A stretch of 64,000 bases of DNA from assembly GCA_001508155.1 (NCBI GenBank), contig LGFI01000001.1, positions 155,738 through 219,737 on the forward strand, given 5' to 3'. Both the position numbers and the translations under genes were made by a program. Within the stretch, counting starts at the first letter, position 1. Each line of letters begins with the position of its first letter. The notes beneath the pieces were generated by a model. It did not search any database. It saw only the letters and a list, made by a program, of their open reading frames with translations, and was not told the DNA's origin. The DNA comes from Acetothermia bacterium 64_32. Its GTDB lineage: Bacteria; Bipolaricaulota; Bipolaricaulia; Bipolaricaulales; Bipolaricaulaceae. Positions 41,677-49,544 of the stretch are shown piece after piece.

Positions 41677-42242
41677 GGTCGCTTGTACTCGATGAGCACC
41701 ATCTCGAAGGCGATCTCTTCCCCTTCGTAGACCCTGAGCCAGGGCACCAGGTAAACCGGATCGGACAGGGCCAGGCCAAGCTCCACCCGGGAGCCCTCCG
41801 AGCCGGCCTGGGTGTACTGCCCAAGGAGGCAGTCCACCCCGGCAACCCGGATCTTCTCAAGGGCGCGGAACAAGATCCCCCCCGGCAGGGCGTACTCCTC
41901 CCCCACCTTGAGGAGCTCCCGCCTGCGGATCAGGGTCATCAGGGCCCCCAGGTCCAGGCCGGCCCCTGCCGACTGGATGTAGAAGGCGGAGCCCAAGAAG
42001 CCCAACATGCCGAGCTCGTCTGGAAACCCCTCGGCCTCCACCGAAAGCCGTACCCGATAGCGCCCCTCCGGAAGGCCCTCCACCACGAGGCTCAAACTCT
42101 GGGCGGCGGGGAGGTCCTTCCCTTTAAGCCTCCAGGTCATGGTGGTGATCCCCTCTGGGAAATCGGCGAGCTCCGCCTGGGCCCAGCCCACCGTCGCCAC
42201 CAAAAGCGGCACCAGCCAAAGCCACCTGCGCCTAGACATCAT
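41673..42242 (-). CDS. Secreted protein of unknown function in the MacB-type transporter operon
   Basis: 189 residues with a signal peptide (RRRWLWLVPLLVATVGWAQA). The rest is beta-rich (GITTMTWRLKGKDLPAAQSLSLVVEGLPEGRYRVRLSVEAEG) without motifs I recognise. Its overlaps with the ATPase gene and with the LPG-synthase-like gene suggest it is the periplasmic partner or substrate-handling protein of the exporter, as MacA or LolA-like proteins are elsewhere. That is positional inference only. Confidence 0.7.
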   Translation of the reverse strand: MMSRRRWLWLVPLLVATVGWAQAELADFPEGITTMTWRLKGKDLPAAQSLSLVVEGLPEGRYRVRLSVEAEGFPDELGMLGFLGSAFYIQSAGAGLDLGALMTLIRRRELLKVGEEYALPGGILFRALEKIRVAGVDCLLGQYTQAGSEGSRVELGLALSDPVYLVPWLRVYEGEEIAFEMVLIEYKRP

Positions 42243-43281
42243 GGCTCACCCCGTTTTCGGCCTTCATCTCCATGCGGCCCTTCCCCAGCCTAACCAGGCC
42301 GCGGTGGAGCATAAGGTAAATGCCCCCGCCCACGAATACAAGCTCCGCGAACCGGTAAAGCACGGAGAAGGCCAGGGCCCCGCTCGGCCGGATCCCCAAA
42401 AGGGAGAAGATCCCCATGCGTCCCCCCTCCGCCACCCCCATCCCCCCCGGGGTGATCCAGAGGAAAGCGGTGAGGAAGGCGTTTAGAGTAAAGTAGAGGG
42501 AAAGCTGGGTGGCGGTGAACAGCGTCTTTTGAGTGAAGTAGAAGAAGACCTGGGGCCTCAGGTAATTGAAGAACACGGTGAGGATTTGAAAGAGGAAGGC
42601 GAGGGAGGTGAAGCCAAGCCTCCGGGTGAAGGCGTAGTAGATCTCCTGTTCGGTTTCCGCCACCTTGGCCGCCGCCTCAAGGAGCCTCCCCCTCCCCGGC
42701 AAAAGCCGGGCCAAAAGCCGGATCAGCCTGGATATCCAATGGTAGTTGCGGGCGAAAGAGAATATGGCGAGGAAAAGGAAGACCGCCATGATCCCGAGGG
42801 CGATCCCCAACGTCCTTTTATCCGCCAGTGGGAGGTTCGGGGAGACCAGGGCAAAGAAACCCCCAAGCGAAGCGAAGATCAGGATGGCCAGCCCGGCAAG
42901 CAGCCTTTCCACCACCACTGTGGCCATGACCTGGGCCATGGGAACGCCGGTTTTCTTGGCCACAAGATAAGCCCTTACGGGCTCTCCCCCAAGGTACATG
43001 GAGGGGGTGAGGTAGCTTATGGCGTACCCCGCCACCAGGGCGGTGGAGGCGCTGCCCCAGCCGGGGTGTATCCCGGCCGCGTGGAGCAAGATGACCCAGC
43101 TTACGAGCCAGGCGAGCAGGGAGCACAAGACGTTGGCCACCACGGCTATGAACCCCCATGCCCCCACGGCCTTGATCTCCTGGAAGACCAGACGTGGTCC
43201 GCTTGTGTAGATGAGCCCGCCCAGCAGGGCCACCCCCACCCCGATGAGCCCGAGGGGCAAAAGCACCTTGTAGGCCCTCAT
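42232..43281 (-). CDS. Lysylphosphatidylglycerol synthase-like integral membrane protein (UPF0104/AglD family)
   Basis: 349 residues, about eight predicted membrane segments. The pattern of a long loop with YLTPSMYLGGEPVRAYLVAKKTGVPMAQVMATVVVERL and a late TPGGMGVAEGG motif is that of the UPF0104/AglD/YbhN family, which is linked to lipid or glycolipid translocation and to the membrane part of MprF. No aminoacyl-transferase domain is attached. With two glycosyltransferases upstream it may handle an envelope glycolipid. Confidence 0.85.
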   Translation of the reverse strand: MRAYKVLLPLGLIGVGVALLGGLIYTSGPRLVFQEIKAVGAWGFIAVVANVLCSLLAWLVSWVILLHAAGIHPGWGSASTALVAGYAISYLTPSMYLGGEPVRAYLVAKKTGVPMAQVMATVVVERLLAGLAILIFASLGGFFALVSPNLPLADKRTLGIALGIMAVFLFLAIFSFARNYHWISRLIRLLARLLPGRGRLLEAAAKVAETEQEIYYAFTRRLGFTSLAFLFQILTVFFNYLRPQVFFYFTQKTLFTATQLSLYFTLNAFLTAFLWITPGGMGVAEGGRMGIFSLLGIRPSGALAFSVLYRFAELVFVGGGIYLMLHRGLVRLGKGRMEMKAENGVSHDV

Positions 43282-44858
43282 AGGTACCCATACCCCCGAA
43301 GCCTGTCCACGGTATCCCCTTCATAACCATGCCGGGCCTTGACCGGCTGGGAAACGTACTCCGGCTCCAGGAAGCCGGGCTGGAACCCCTCGCTTAGGGG
43401 ACGGCCGTCCAGCCAGTCGGGGATGGGGGCCCCAAGGAGGGTGATGATGGTGGGGGCGAGGTCCCACAGCCGGCCGTGGAGCCCCTCCCCCGGTTTTACC
43501 CCCTCGCCAGAGAGGATCAGGGTCCCTTCCATGCGGTGCCCGGCGGCCGTGGCCGGGGGGGAGAAAACCCGGTGGTGCAGGAAACCGCCCAGGCCCTTCC
43601 CCACCCACCTGAGCCCGGCGGGGAGGAACAAAAGATCCGGCCCAAGTTCGGCCTGCTCCCCCTGGTAGACGTCCCGGCCGAACAGGACCTCCCCCAACAA
43701 AGGCCGGCCGTCCGGGAGGCGCAGCTCCTTGAGCCCTTGAACCAGGTCCCGCAAAACCCGGGGGGCGTCCTGAGGGCGTACGATCCCCTGCGGTTCGCGC
43801 CCTGCCCGGTTGAGGAAGATGCTTCCCACCTCTGCGTGGGAGTAGGCCCAGGTCCTCCTCCAGTCCACATCGTCAAGCGACAGGAAGAAGGCCCGGGCGA
43901 AGGTGGCGAACGGCCCCCGGGCCCAAAGGTCGGCCGAGGAGCGGACGATCCCGAGCCGGCGGGCAAGGGGATAGAGCTGGTGGCCCACCTTCTCCAGCCC
44001 CCTGGGGGAGAGCCCCCGGCGGAACAGGGCCCGTCGCAGGGCCGCGCCGGGGCGGCGCCTGAGGTGCAGGAAGCCCTCCCGGAGCAGCCAGGTGTTCACG
44101 TGGAACTCCCCCTCCAAAGGGCCCATCCCGTGGTCCGAGAGGAGGACAAGCCACCTGGGCCTCAAGGCGGAGAGGAGCTCCCCTAGGGCCCGGTCCGCGG
44201 CCTGGAACACGGAGACGACCTCGGGACGGCCCCAAAGGTAATGCTGGACCGTGTCGGTGGCCTGGAAGTGGACGGCCAGCGCATCCGGGCGGTACCGGCC
44301 GGAAAGGCCGATGGCCACCCTGGCCTCGGCCTCGATCCCCCGGACGAGCTCCTGGGCCCAGTCCTCGGGAGGGATGGTAGGGGTCCACTCCGGCGGGGTG
44401 GGCATGTAATCGGGGGCGATCAGGCGGGCCTCGGCCATGATCCCGGGCGGAAACCCATCCGCGCCCTCTGGGGCCAGGAAGCCCGGCACCCAGAACCCCT
44501 GCACCTCCCGCGGGGGGAAGCTCAAGGGGAACCCCACTATCCCCACCCGTTTTTGGGCCGAGATGAGCTCCCAGACGGTGGGGACGGCCAGGGCCCTGGA
44601 GTCCACCAAGGTGGGGGTATAGCGGTTCGGGGCCCGGCCGGCCCAGCCGAACACCCCGTGCTTCCCCGGGCCACAGCCGGTGTGGAAGCTGGCCCAGGCC
44701 GGCGCCGTAATGGGGGGCAAGGTGCTCTCCACCGTTCCCCAAGCGGCGGTACCGGATAGCTCCTCCAGGGCGGGGAGGAGCCCGGCCCCTGCCCACTCCC
44801 TAAGGAGCTCCGGGGGGGCCCCATCCCAGGCCACTACCAAAAGCTCACACCTTCCCAT
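43278..44858 (-). CDS. Alkaline phosphatase superfamily phosphodiesterase / nucleotide pyrophosphatase-type protein
   Basis: 526 residues. Metal-site elements in order: VVAWDGAPPELL (first Asp), PPITAPAWASFHTGCGPGKHG (nucleophile Thr), VHFQATDTVQHYLWG, LLSDHGMGPLEGEFHVN (Asp-His pair), and a late HRMEGTLIL His. Type I phosphodiesterases of this kind often sit in polysaccharide or lipid-modification clusters and transfer or release phospho-groups. The ATG at 44858 is chosen because it begins the conserved strand (MGRCELLVVAWDG); it overlaps the preceding glycosyltransferase gene by 14 bases. Confidence 0.87.
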   Translation of the reverse strand: MGRCELLVVAWDGAPPELLREWAGAGLLPALEELSGTAAWGTVESTLPPITAPAWASFHTGCGPGKHGVFGWAGRAPNRYTPTLVDSRALAVPTVWELISAQKRVGIVGFPLSFPPREVQGFWVPGFLAPEGADGFPPGIMAEARLIAPDYMPTPPEWTPTIPPEDWAQELVRGIEAEARVAIGLSGRYRPDALAVHFQATDTVQHYLWGRPEVVSVFQAADRALGELLSALRPRWLVLLSDHGMGPLEGEFHVNTWLLREGFLHLRRRPGAALRRALFRRGLSPRGLEKVGHQLYPLARRLGIVRSSADLWARGPFATFARAFFLSLDDVDWRRTWAYSHAEVGSIFLNRAGREPQGIVRPQDAPRVLRDLVQGLKELRLPDGRPLLGEVLFGRDVYQGEQAELGPDLLFLPAGLRWVGKGLGGFLHHRVFSPPATAAGHRMEGTLILSGEGVKPGEGLHGRLWDLAPTIITLLGAPIPDWLDGRPLSEGFQPGFLEPEYVSQPVKARHGYEGDTVDRLRGYGYL

Positions 44859-45378
44859 AACTAAGCCAGCATAGCCGGAAATAGTTCCGGATGTGATGGA
44901 AAAGATACCGCAACCCATGGGGCCCTGAGAGCTTCCGCATGGACGTGGTCACAAGAAGGTCGGGCAAAAAAACCACTTTTCCTACCCGGCGCAGCTTGAA
45001 GGCCAACCGGATGTCGGTCTCATCGTCGCCGTAGAAGGCCTCCCCCCGCTTGAACCCCCCCACCTCCGGATCGGCCAGCGCGGCCCCAAGGCGCGCCAGC
45101 CAGTCCGGAGGGGGCTGGGAGTCGGCGTCGGTGGTGGCGACGATCTCCCCGGAGGCGGCCTCAAACCCGGCCTGGCGAGCACGGGCAAGGCCGGGCCTCT
45201 CCACCCGCACCACCTGGGCCCCGTGGGCCCGGGCCACCTCACCCGTCCGATCGGTGGAGGCCGAGTCCACCACGATCAGCTCGAACTCCGAGATCGATTG
45301 GGAACGCAAGGCCGCAAGGCATGCGGGCAACACCTCCTCCTCGTTGTGGGCCGGAACCACCACCGAGATCCTGACCAT
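44845..45378 (-). CDS. Family 2 glycosyltransferase with an internal deletion
   Basis: 177 residues. N-terminal GT-A fold: ISVVVPAHNEEEVLPACLAALRSQ, VVDSASTDRTGEVA, GEIVATTDADSQPPPDWL (the DxD motif is DAD). Then DPEVGGFKRGEAFYGDDETDIRLAFKLRRVGKVVFLPDL follows directly. In homologues about 45-60 residues, with the acceptor region and membrane-proximal loop, separate these blocks, so an in-frame deletion looks likely. The ED-like catalytic base may survive as the DDE in YGDDETD. Activity is uncertain. It lies in an operon with a GT4 enzyme and a phosphodiesterase. Confidence 0.8.
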   Translation of the reverse strand: MVRISVVVPAHNEEEVLPACLAALRSQSISEFELIVVDSASTDRTGEVARAHGAQVVRVERPGLARARQAGFEAASGEIVATTDADSQPPPDWLARLGAALADPEVGGFKRGEAFYGDDETDIRLAFKLRRVGKVVFLPDLLVTTSMRKLSGPHGLRYLFHHIRNYFRLCWLSYGKV

Positions 45379-45388
45379 CCGCCACAAT

Positions 45389-46417
45389 CTAACCCCACTC
45401 TGCCGCCGTTTCAACGGCCGACCCCCCCTCAAGTGTCGCTCGGTAAAGGGAAGCTAGCCTGCGGCCCACCTCAGGGAGGCCGTGCCCCACGGCCCATCGA
45501 TAGGCCTCCCTTGAGAGGGCCAGCCTGCACGCCGGCTCCTCCGCCATTTTTCGGACATGTTCTATGAACCCCTCGACCGTGGCCCCCTTCAAACACTGGA
45601 CCCCGTGGACGAGCTCGGAAAAGGCGGGGACGTCCCGCAAGACAAGCGGCCGCCCGAGGGCCGCCGCCTCAAGCACCACCAAGGATTGGGTCTCCCCATA
45701 AGTAGGAAAAAAGAAAAGGTCGCAGGCGGCGTATGCCCCTTCGGGCTCGCGCACAAAACCTGGGAAAAGGAGGTTTTGGGGACGTCTTTTGAGTGCCCTG
45801 TTCATGCGGGGATTGAACCCCCAAGGGCCCCAGTGCTGCCCGAACCAAACGAAAGCGAGCTCGGGAAGGGCCCTGGCGACCTCTATGAAGTCCACAACCC
45901 CTTTTCGGGGGAGGATGTTCCCGGAGCAGTACACCGTGAACCGCCTCAGCCCCAATCGTTTCCTCCAGGTTTTTCTCTTTTCCTCGGAGAAGCGGAACCG
46001 GGAAAGGTCTATGCCGTTGCTCACGACGAAAGCTGGCCCAAGCCCCCTTTCGGAGAGCATCTGCTTTGCGAACCCGGAGGGGACGAAAAGGGCGTCGGCC
46101 TTTCGGTACACGCGGTCGAGGAAGCGCTCGTAAAGGGGGGCGACAAGGGAGGTGCCGGTGAACCCGCCGGCGAAGTCGTAGCGGCCGATGGAGTGGGCGT
46201 GGAGGACCACCGGGATTCCCCTTCTCTTTGCTCGGCGAAGATACCGTAGGGACTTGGGCCCAAACCAGTGTAGGTGAAGGAGGTCATAGCGGTCTTTCGG
46301 GTCGGTGGTCACCTCCACCCCGGCTATCCTCAAGGCCTCGAGGTGGTTGCGAAAGGCGCTGTAGATGCCGGAGCGGGAGAGGAGCTCCGGCGCCTCCAGG
46401 TAAAGACAGACCCTCAT
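45389..46417 (-). CDS. Family 4 (GT-B) glycosyltransferase
   Basis: 342 residues. The N-terminal domain has DLLHLHWFGPKSLRYL and the C-terminal domain VYCSGNILPRKGVVDFIEVARAL, FPGFVREPEGAYAACDLFFFPTYGETQSLVVLEAAALGRPLVLRDV, i.e. the GT4 nucleotide-sugar site with the EX7E-type Glu pair (GETQSLVVLEA). It probably builds a glycolipid or surface polysaccharide in the inner leaflet. It lies 10 bases before the family 2 gene. Confidence 0.9.
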   Translation of the reverse strand: MRVCLYLEAPELLSRSGIYSAFRNHLEALRIAGVEVTTDPKDRYDLLHLHWFGPKSLRYLRRAKRRGIPVVLHAHSIGRYDFAGGFTGTSLVAPLYERFLDRVYRKADALFVPSGFAKQMLSERGLGPAFVVSNGIDLSRFRFSEEKRKTWRKRLGLRRFTVYCSGNILPRKGVVDFIEVARALPELAFVWFGQHWGPWGFNPRMNRALKRRPQNLLFPGFVREPEGAYAACDLFFFPTYGETQSLVVLEAAALGRPLVLRDVPAFSELVHGVQCLKGATVEGFIEHVRKMAEEPACRLALSREAYRWAVGHGLPEVGRRLASLYRATLEGGSAVETAAEWG

Positions 46418-46445
46418 CCTGCCCCTGCCTTGGGGCTCATCTTCC

Positions 46446-46919
46446 TCACAGGCGGCCCCACAGGCGATCGAAGAGGAGGCCCAGGGCGGCTTCGGCCGCC
46501 GACCACTTGTTTGCCTTTCTCGCCCCCTCGAACTTGAACCTGCGGACCAGGGCCCCTTGGGGGGTTGCCAAGGCCACGTATACCAGGCCCACCGGTTTCT
46601 CCTCCGTGCCTCCCCCGGGCCCGGCGATCCCGGTGGTGGCGAGGGCGAAATCTGCTCCGAAAAGCCCTCTTGTCCCTTGGGCCATCCTCTCGGCGCACTC
46701 CTTTGAGACCGCCCCGACCGTGGTAAGGATCTCCTCCGGCACGCCGAGGAGCTTTCTCTTGATCTCGTTGGAGTAGGCCACTATCCCCCCCAGGAAGTAA
46801 TCCGAGGAGCCCGGGACATCGGTTATCCGGGAGGCCAAAAGCCCCCCGGTGCAGGACTCCGCCACCGCCAGGGTCTTCCCCAGTTCCCGCAGCCGCCGGC
46901 CCACTTCAACCTCCAGCAA
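46446..46919 (-). CDS. pncC: Nicotinamide-nucleotide amidohydrolase (CinA C-terminal domain, PncC)
   Basis: 157 residues. [55 protein letters not shown] and [25 protein letters not shown] are the CinA-C signatures, including the catalytic Ser and Lys. It deamidates NMN to nicotinate mononucleotide in NAD salvage. The overlap with the NAD-consuming sirtuin gene (14 bases) makes functional sense: the sirtuin releases nicotinamide while PncC recycles NMN. Confidence 0.94.
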   Translation of the reverse strand: MLEVEVGRRLRELGKTLAVAESCTGGLLASRITDVPGSSDYFLGGIVAYSNEIKRKLLGVPEEILTTVGAVSKECAERMAQGTRGLFGADFALATTGIAGPGGGTEEKPVGLVYVALATPQGALVRRFKFEGARKANKWSAAEAALGLLFDRLWGRL

Positions 46920-47670
46920 CCCTCACCTCCAGTTCCCGCCGGAGGAGCTCGGCCGTCTCCAGTAGCTCCCCCCGCAAAAGCACAGTGGCCAGGCCATCGA
47001 ACGGGGTGGGATCACGGTTGGCGATAACGATCCTGGCGCCGTGCCGGGCGGCAAGCGGCACCAGCCCCGCCACCGGCCACACCGAAAGCGAGCTGCCCAG
47101 CACGAACAGGCACCCTGCCCGCATCACCTCCTGCCGGGCGAGTTCAAAGTCCGGGGACAGCTCCTCCCCGAAGAGCACCACGTCCGGCTTCACCAGGGCG
47201 CCACAGCCGCAACGGGCCACTCCCTCCTCCTTCGCCCGGGATGCGATCCACCCCAAAGGGTAACGCCTTCCGCAGCCCAGGCAGGTGCCGCTCCTGGCGC
47301 TTCCGTGCACCTCGAGCACCCGGCGGGAGCCGGCGGCCTGGTGCAGGCCGTCTATGTTCTGGGTGATCACCCCCTGCAGAATCCCCTGCCCCTCCAGCCA
47401 GGCGAGGAGCTCGTGCACCGGATTCGGGCGGGCAGCCCGCATCCGCTCGAACCGCCATATCCAAAACGCGTAGAACTCCTCCGGGTTTTCCAGAAAGCCC
47501 TGGAGGGAGGAAACCCTTTCGGGGTCGTATTTCCTCCACAGGCCATCCCGGCCCCGGAAGTCAGGGATCCCGGAAGGGGTGCTCACCCCGGCCCCGGTCA
47601 GGGCCCAAGACGTCCCGGCCTCAAGGAGGAGGGAGGCGGCAGCCCGCAGGGCTTTGGGCTTCAAGCTCAT
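46906..47670 (-). CDS. cobB: NAD-dependent protein deacylase (sirtuin)
   Basis: 254 residues. [17 protein letters not shown] (NAD loop), [14 protein letters not shown], catalytic His in LEVHGS, zinc cysteines in [10 protein letters not shown] and [36 protein letters not shown] and [11 protein letters not shown]. It removes acyl groups from lysines using NAD. Upstream partner of pncC in a two-gene minus-strand unit; divergent from the yebC-like gene. Confidence 0.95.
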   Translation of the reverse strand: MSLKPKALRAAASLLLEAGTSWALTGAGVSTPSGIPDFRGRDGLWRKYDPERVSSLQGFLENPEEFYAFWIWRFERMRAARPNPVHELLAWLEGQGILQGVITQNIDGLHQAAGSRRVLEVHGSARSGTCLGCGRRYPLGWIASRAKEEGVARCGCGALVKPDVVLFGEELSPDFELARQEVMRAGCLFVLGSSLSVWPVAGLVPLAARHGARIVIANRDPTPFDGLATVLLRGELLETAELLRRELEVRVAGG

Positions 47671-47762
47671 ACTGAGAGTGTGCCGGTCCCAAAGAGGGGG
47701 TGCAAGGGGGTTTGCCCGGCTCGGTGCTGGATATTATCATGAGGGGCGATAAGGGGGCAACT

Positions 47763-48518
47763 ATGGCTGGCCATTCCAAATGGGCAAACATCAAGTACCG
47801 AAAAGAGCGGCAAGACAAGAAGCGTTCCAACCTCTTTTCCAAGCTCACCCGGGAGCTCATCGTGTGTGCGCGGCAGGACCCCAACCCGGAGACCAACCCC
47901 GCGCTCGCCGCGGCCATAGAGCGGGCCCGGGCGGCCAACATGCCCAAGGAGAACATCGAGCGGGCGATAAAGCGGGCCGCCGGGGACCTGGAGGGGACGA
48001 GGTACGAGGAGGTGACCTACGAGGGCTATGGCCCCGGTGGGGTGGCTATCCTGGTGCGGACCCTCACCGACAACCGCAACCGCACCGCCGCGGCGGTGCG
48101 GCACATCTTCGAATCGCATGGGGGGTCCCTGGGCACCGAGGGATGCGTGGCCTGGCAATTCGAGCGGCGTGGGATGGTCCAAGTGGAGCGGCTCCCGGAG
48201 GGGATGGACAAAGACGAGCTCGTGCTCCTGGCCATCGAGAAGGGGGCGGAGGACTTCGCAGAGGACGAGGGGAGTTTGACCTTTTACACCGCCCCCACGG
48301 AGGTGGCCAGGGTGCGGGACGGGCTTGTGGCGGCCGGGGTGGAGGTCGGCCGTGCCGGCCTCACCATGGTCCCCAAGGCCACGGTGCGGGTGGAGGGGAA
48401 AGAGGCCGAGCGGCTCCTCAAGCTCCTGGACGAGCTCGATGACCAGGAGGACGTGCAGGAGGTGGTGGCCAACTTCGAGGTGCCGGACGAGCTGCTCGCC
48501 CGGGTGGAAAGCAGCTAG
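47763..48518 (+). CDS. YebC/TACO1 family regulatory or translation protein
   Basis: 251 residues. Starts MAGHSKWANIKYRKERQDKKR and contains AIERARAANMPKENIERAIKRAAG, YEGYGPGGVAILVRTLTDNRNRTAAAVRHIFESHGGSLG and YTAPTEVARVRDGL. YebC/PmpR proteins were named as transcription regulators; TACO1-type members aid translation of proline-rich stretches. It has AAGGGGGC before its ATG. Not next to ruvC, unlike in many bacteria. Confidence 0.94.
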   Translation: MAGHSKWANIKYRKERQDKKRSNLFSKLTRELIVCARQDPNPETNPALAAAIERARAANMPKENIERAIKRAAGDLEGTRYEEVTYEGYGPGGVAILVRTLTDNRNRTAAAVRHIFESHGGSLGTEGCVAWQFERRGMVQVERLPEGMDKDELVLLAIEKGAEDFAEDEGSLTFYTAPTEVARVRDGLVAAGVEVGRAGLTMVPKATVRVEGKEAERLLKLLDELDDQEDVQEVVANFEVPDELLARVESS

Positions 48519-48526
48519 GAGGGGAG

Positions 48527-48883
48527 ATGAGGTACTGGGTGCTGGTTGTGCTTGTGGGGGCGTTGGTGGGCGTTGGGGCGCTGGGGGAGGAGCCGAGCCC
48601 GACCCCGCTCATCCGTGGGCTGGCCTCCTTTGTGGTCCCCGGGCTGGGGCAGTACCTGAACGGCGAGTATGAAAAGGCCCTCACCCATTTTGTGGTGATA
48701 GTCCTGGTGGACGTGGGCTCCTCGTATGCGGCCCATGCCCTCCCCTACCTGCCCTGGTGGACCACCGGGGCGCTGCACACCCTGTGGGCGCTTTACTCGG
48801 CCGTGGACGCCTACCAGACCGCCCTTGAGCTGGAGGGGCTTACGCTTGAGCTTTCCCCTTCCGGCTTCGCCCTGAACTTTTAG
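48527..48883 (+). CDS. Small membrane protein (DUF5683-like)
   Basis: 118 residues. Signal peptide or first membrane helix (YWVLVVLVGALVGVGALG), then a SFVVPGLGQYLNGEYEKALTHFVVIVLVDVG stretch: the 'PGLGQ-x-Y-x-G' motif followed by two hydrophobic segments typical of DUF5683/TM2-like proteins. Function unknown. A GGAGGGGAG ribosome site precedes it and it follows yebC by 8 bases. Confidence 0.78.
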   Translation: MRYWVLVVLVGALVGVGALGEEPSPTPLIRGLASFVVPGLGQYLNGEYEKALTHFVVIVLVDVGSSYAAHALPYLPWWTTGALHTLWALYSAVDAYQTALELEGLTLELSPSGFALNF

Positions 48884-48884
48884 T

Positions 48885-49271
48885 GTGGTGAGGATCGTAA
48901 TCGAAACGGAGGCCACCGGCCCCGTCCCAGCGGAGCTGGATGAGATGCGCTGTCCCAAGACGGTGGCGGCGATCGTCCAGGCCCTTCCCATAAGTGGGAC
49001 CGCTCGTCTTTGGGGCGATGAGGTGTATTTCGAGATCCCGGTGGAGGTTGGGCCGGAGGCCCCGGTAGAGGTGGTGCGGGCAGGGGATTTGGGGTACTGG
49101 CCTCCTGGGCGGGCGTTTTGCATCTTCTTTGGCCCCACCCCCGTTTCCACAAGCCCGGAGGAGATCCGTCCGGCAAGCCCGGTGAACCCCGTGGGCCGCC
49201 TTCTTTCGGACCCAGCGGGCTTCAAGAAGGTGAGCGCCGGCGCCCCCATCTCCATACGCAAAGCTGAGTAA
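48885..49271 (+). CDS. Cyclophilin-like fold protein (TM1367/DUF369-type)
   Basis: 128 residues. VRIVIETEATGPVPAELDEMRCPKTVAAIVQALPISGTARLWGDEVYFEIPVEVG matches the cyclophilin-like family of Thermotoga TM1367, with the DLGYWPPGRAFCIFFGPTP segment. These small beta-barrels lack the usual prolyl-isomerase residues and their ligand is unknown. The GTG start is one base after the upstream stop. Confidence 0.8.
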   Translation: MVRIVIETEATGPVPAELDEMRCPKTVAAIVQALPISGTARLWGDEVYFEIPVEVGPEAPVEVVRAGDLGYWPPGRAFCIFFGPTPVSTSPEEIRPASPVNPVGRLLSDPAGFKKVSAGAPISIRKAE

Positions 49272-49317
49272 TCTGCAAGGAGCAAGCCATCCCGAACCCC
49301 AACCCCCCTTGATGTCA

Positions 49318-49400
49318 ATGGTAGTAGTCAATGTAGTCAATGTAGCGTCGGGCTTCATGCCCGACGAAAGACGAAAGCCCGACGAAAGACGAAAGCCGTT
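49318..49400. repeat. Palindromic and tandem short repeats before tRNA-Gln(TTG)
   Basis: TAGTCAATG occurs twice in tandem (from 49325), then the hairpin CGTCGGGC-TTCAT-GCCCGACG (49346-49366), then GACGAAAGACGAAAGCC repeated twice. The hairpin is the same unit as at 34240-34260 with one base changed in the loop. No gene in 49272-49470. Confidence 0.65.
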
Positions 49401-49431
49401 TGGTGGGGATTGCCCCGGGCCCGACCGGGGC

Positions 49432-49460
49432 TTGTCGGGGGGGGGCTCCAGCGCTATATT
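49432..49460 (+). promoter_or_regulatory. Promoter of tRNA-Gln(TTG)
   Basis: TTGTCG (49432-49437), 17 bases, TATATT (49455-49460), ending 10 bases before the tRNA 5' end, the same distance as for the other tRNA-Gln. Confidence 0.6.
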
Positions 49461-49470
49461 CTTCCCGTCC

Positions 49471-49544
49471 TAGGGCGTAGCCAAGCGGTAAGGCAGCGGG
49501 CTTTGGACCCGCGATCGGAGGTTCGAATCCTCCCGCCCTAGCCA
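49471..49544 (+). tRNA. tRNA-Gln (anticodon TTG)
   Basis: Cloverleaf: acceptor TAGGGCG/CGCCCTA, D arm with AGCCAAGCGGTAAGGC, anticodon stem GCGGG/CCCGC around CTTTGGA (anticodon TTG), T arm GGAGG-TTCGAAT-CCTCC, discriminator G, encoded CCA. Its end overlaps the stop of the converging HD-GYP gene by 7 bases. Confidence 0.95.

Noticed and set aside
49318..49400. Tandem short repeats as a second CRISPR or iteron origin
   Set aside because: Repeat units are too short and irregular, no spacers, no AT-rich melting region or replication gene nearby.
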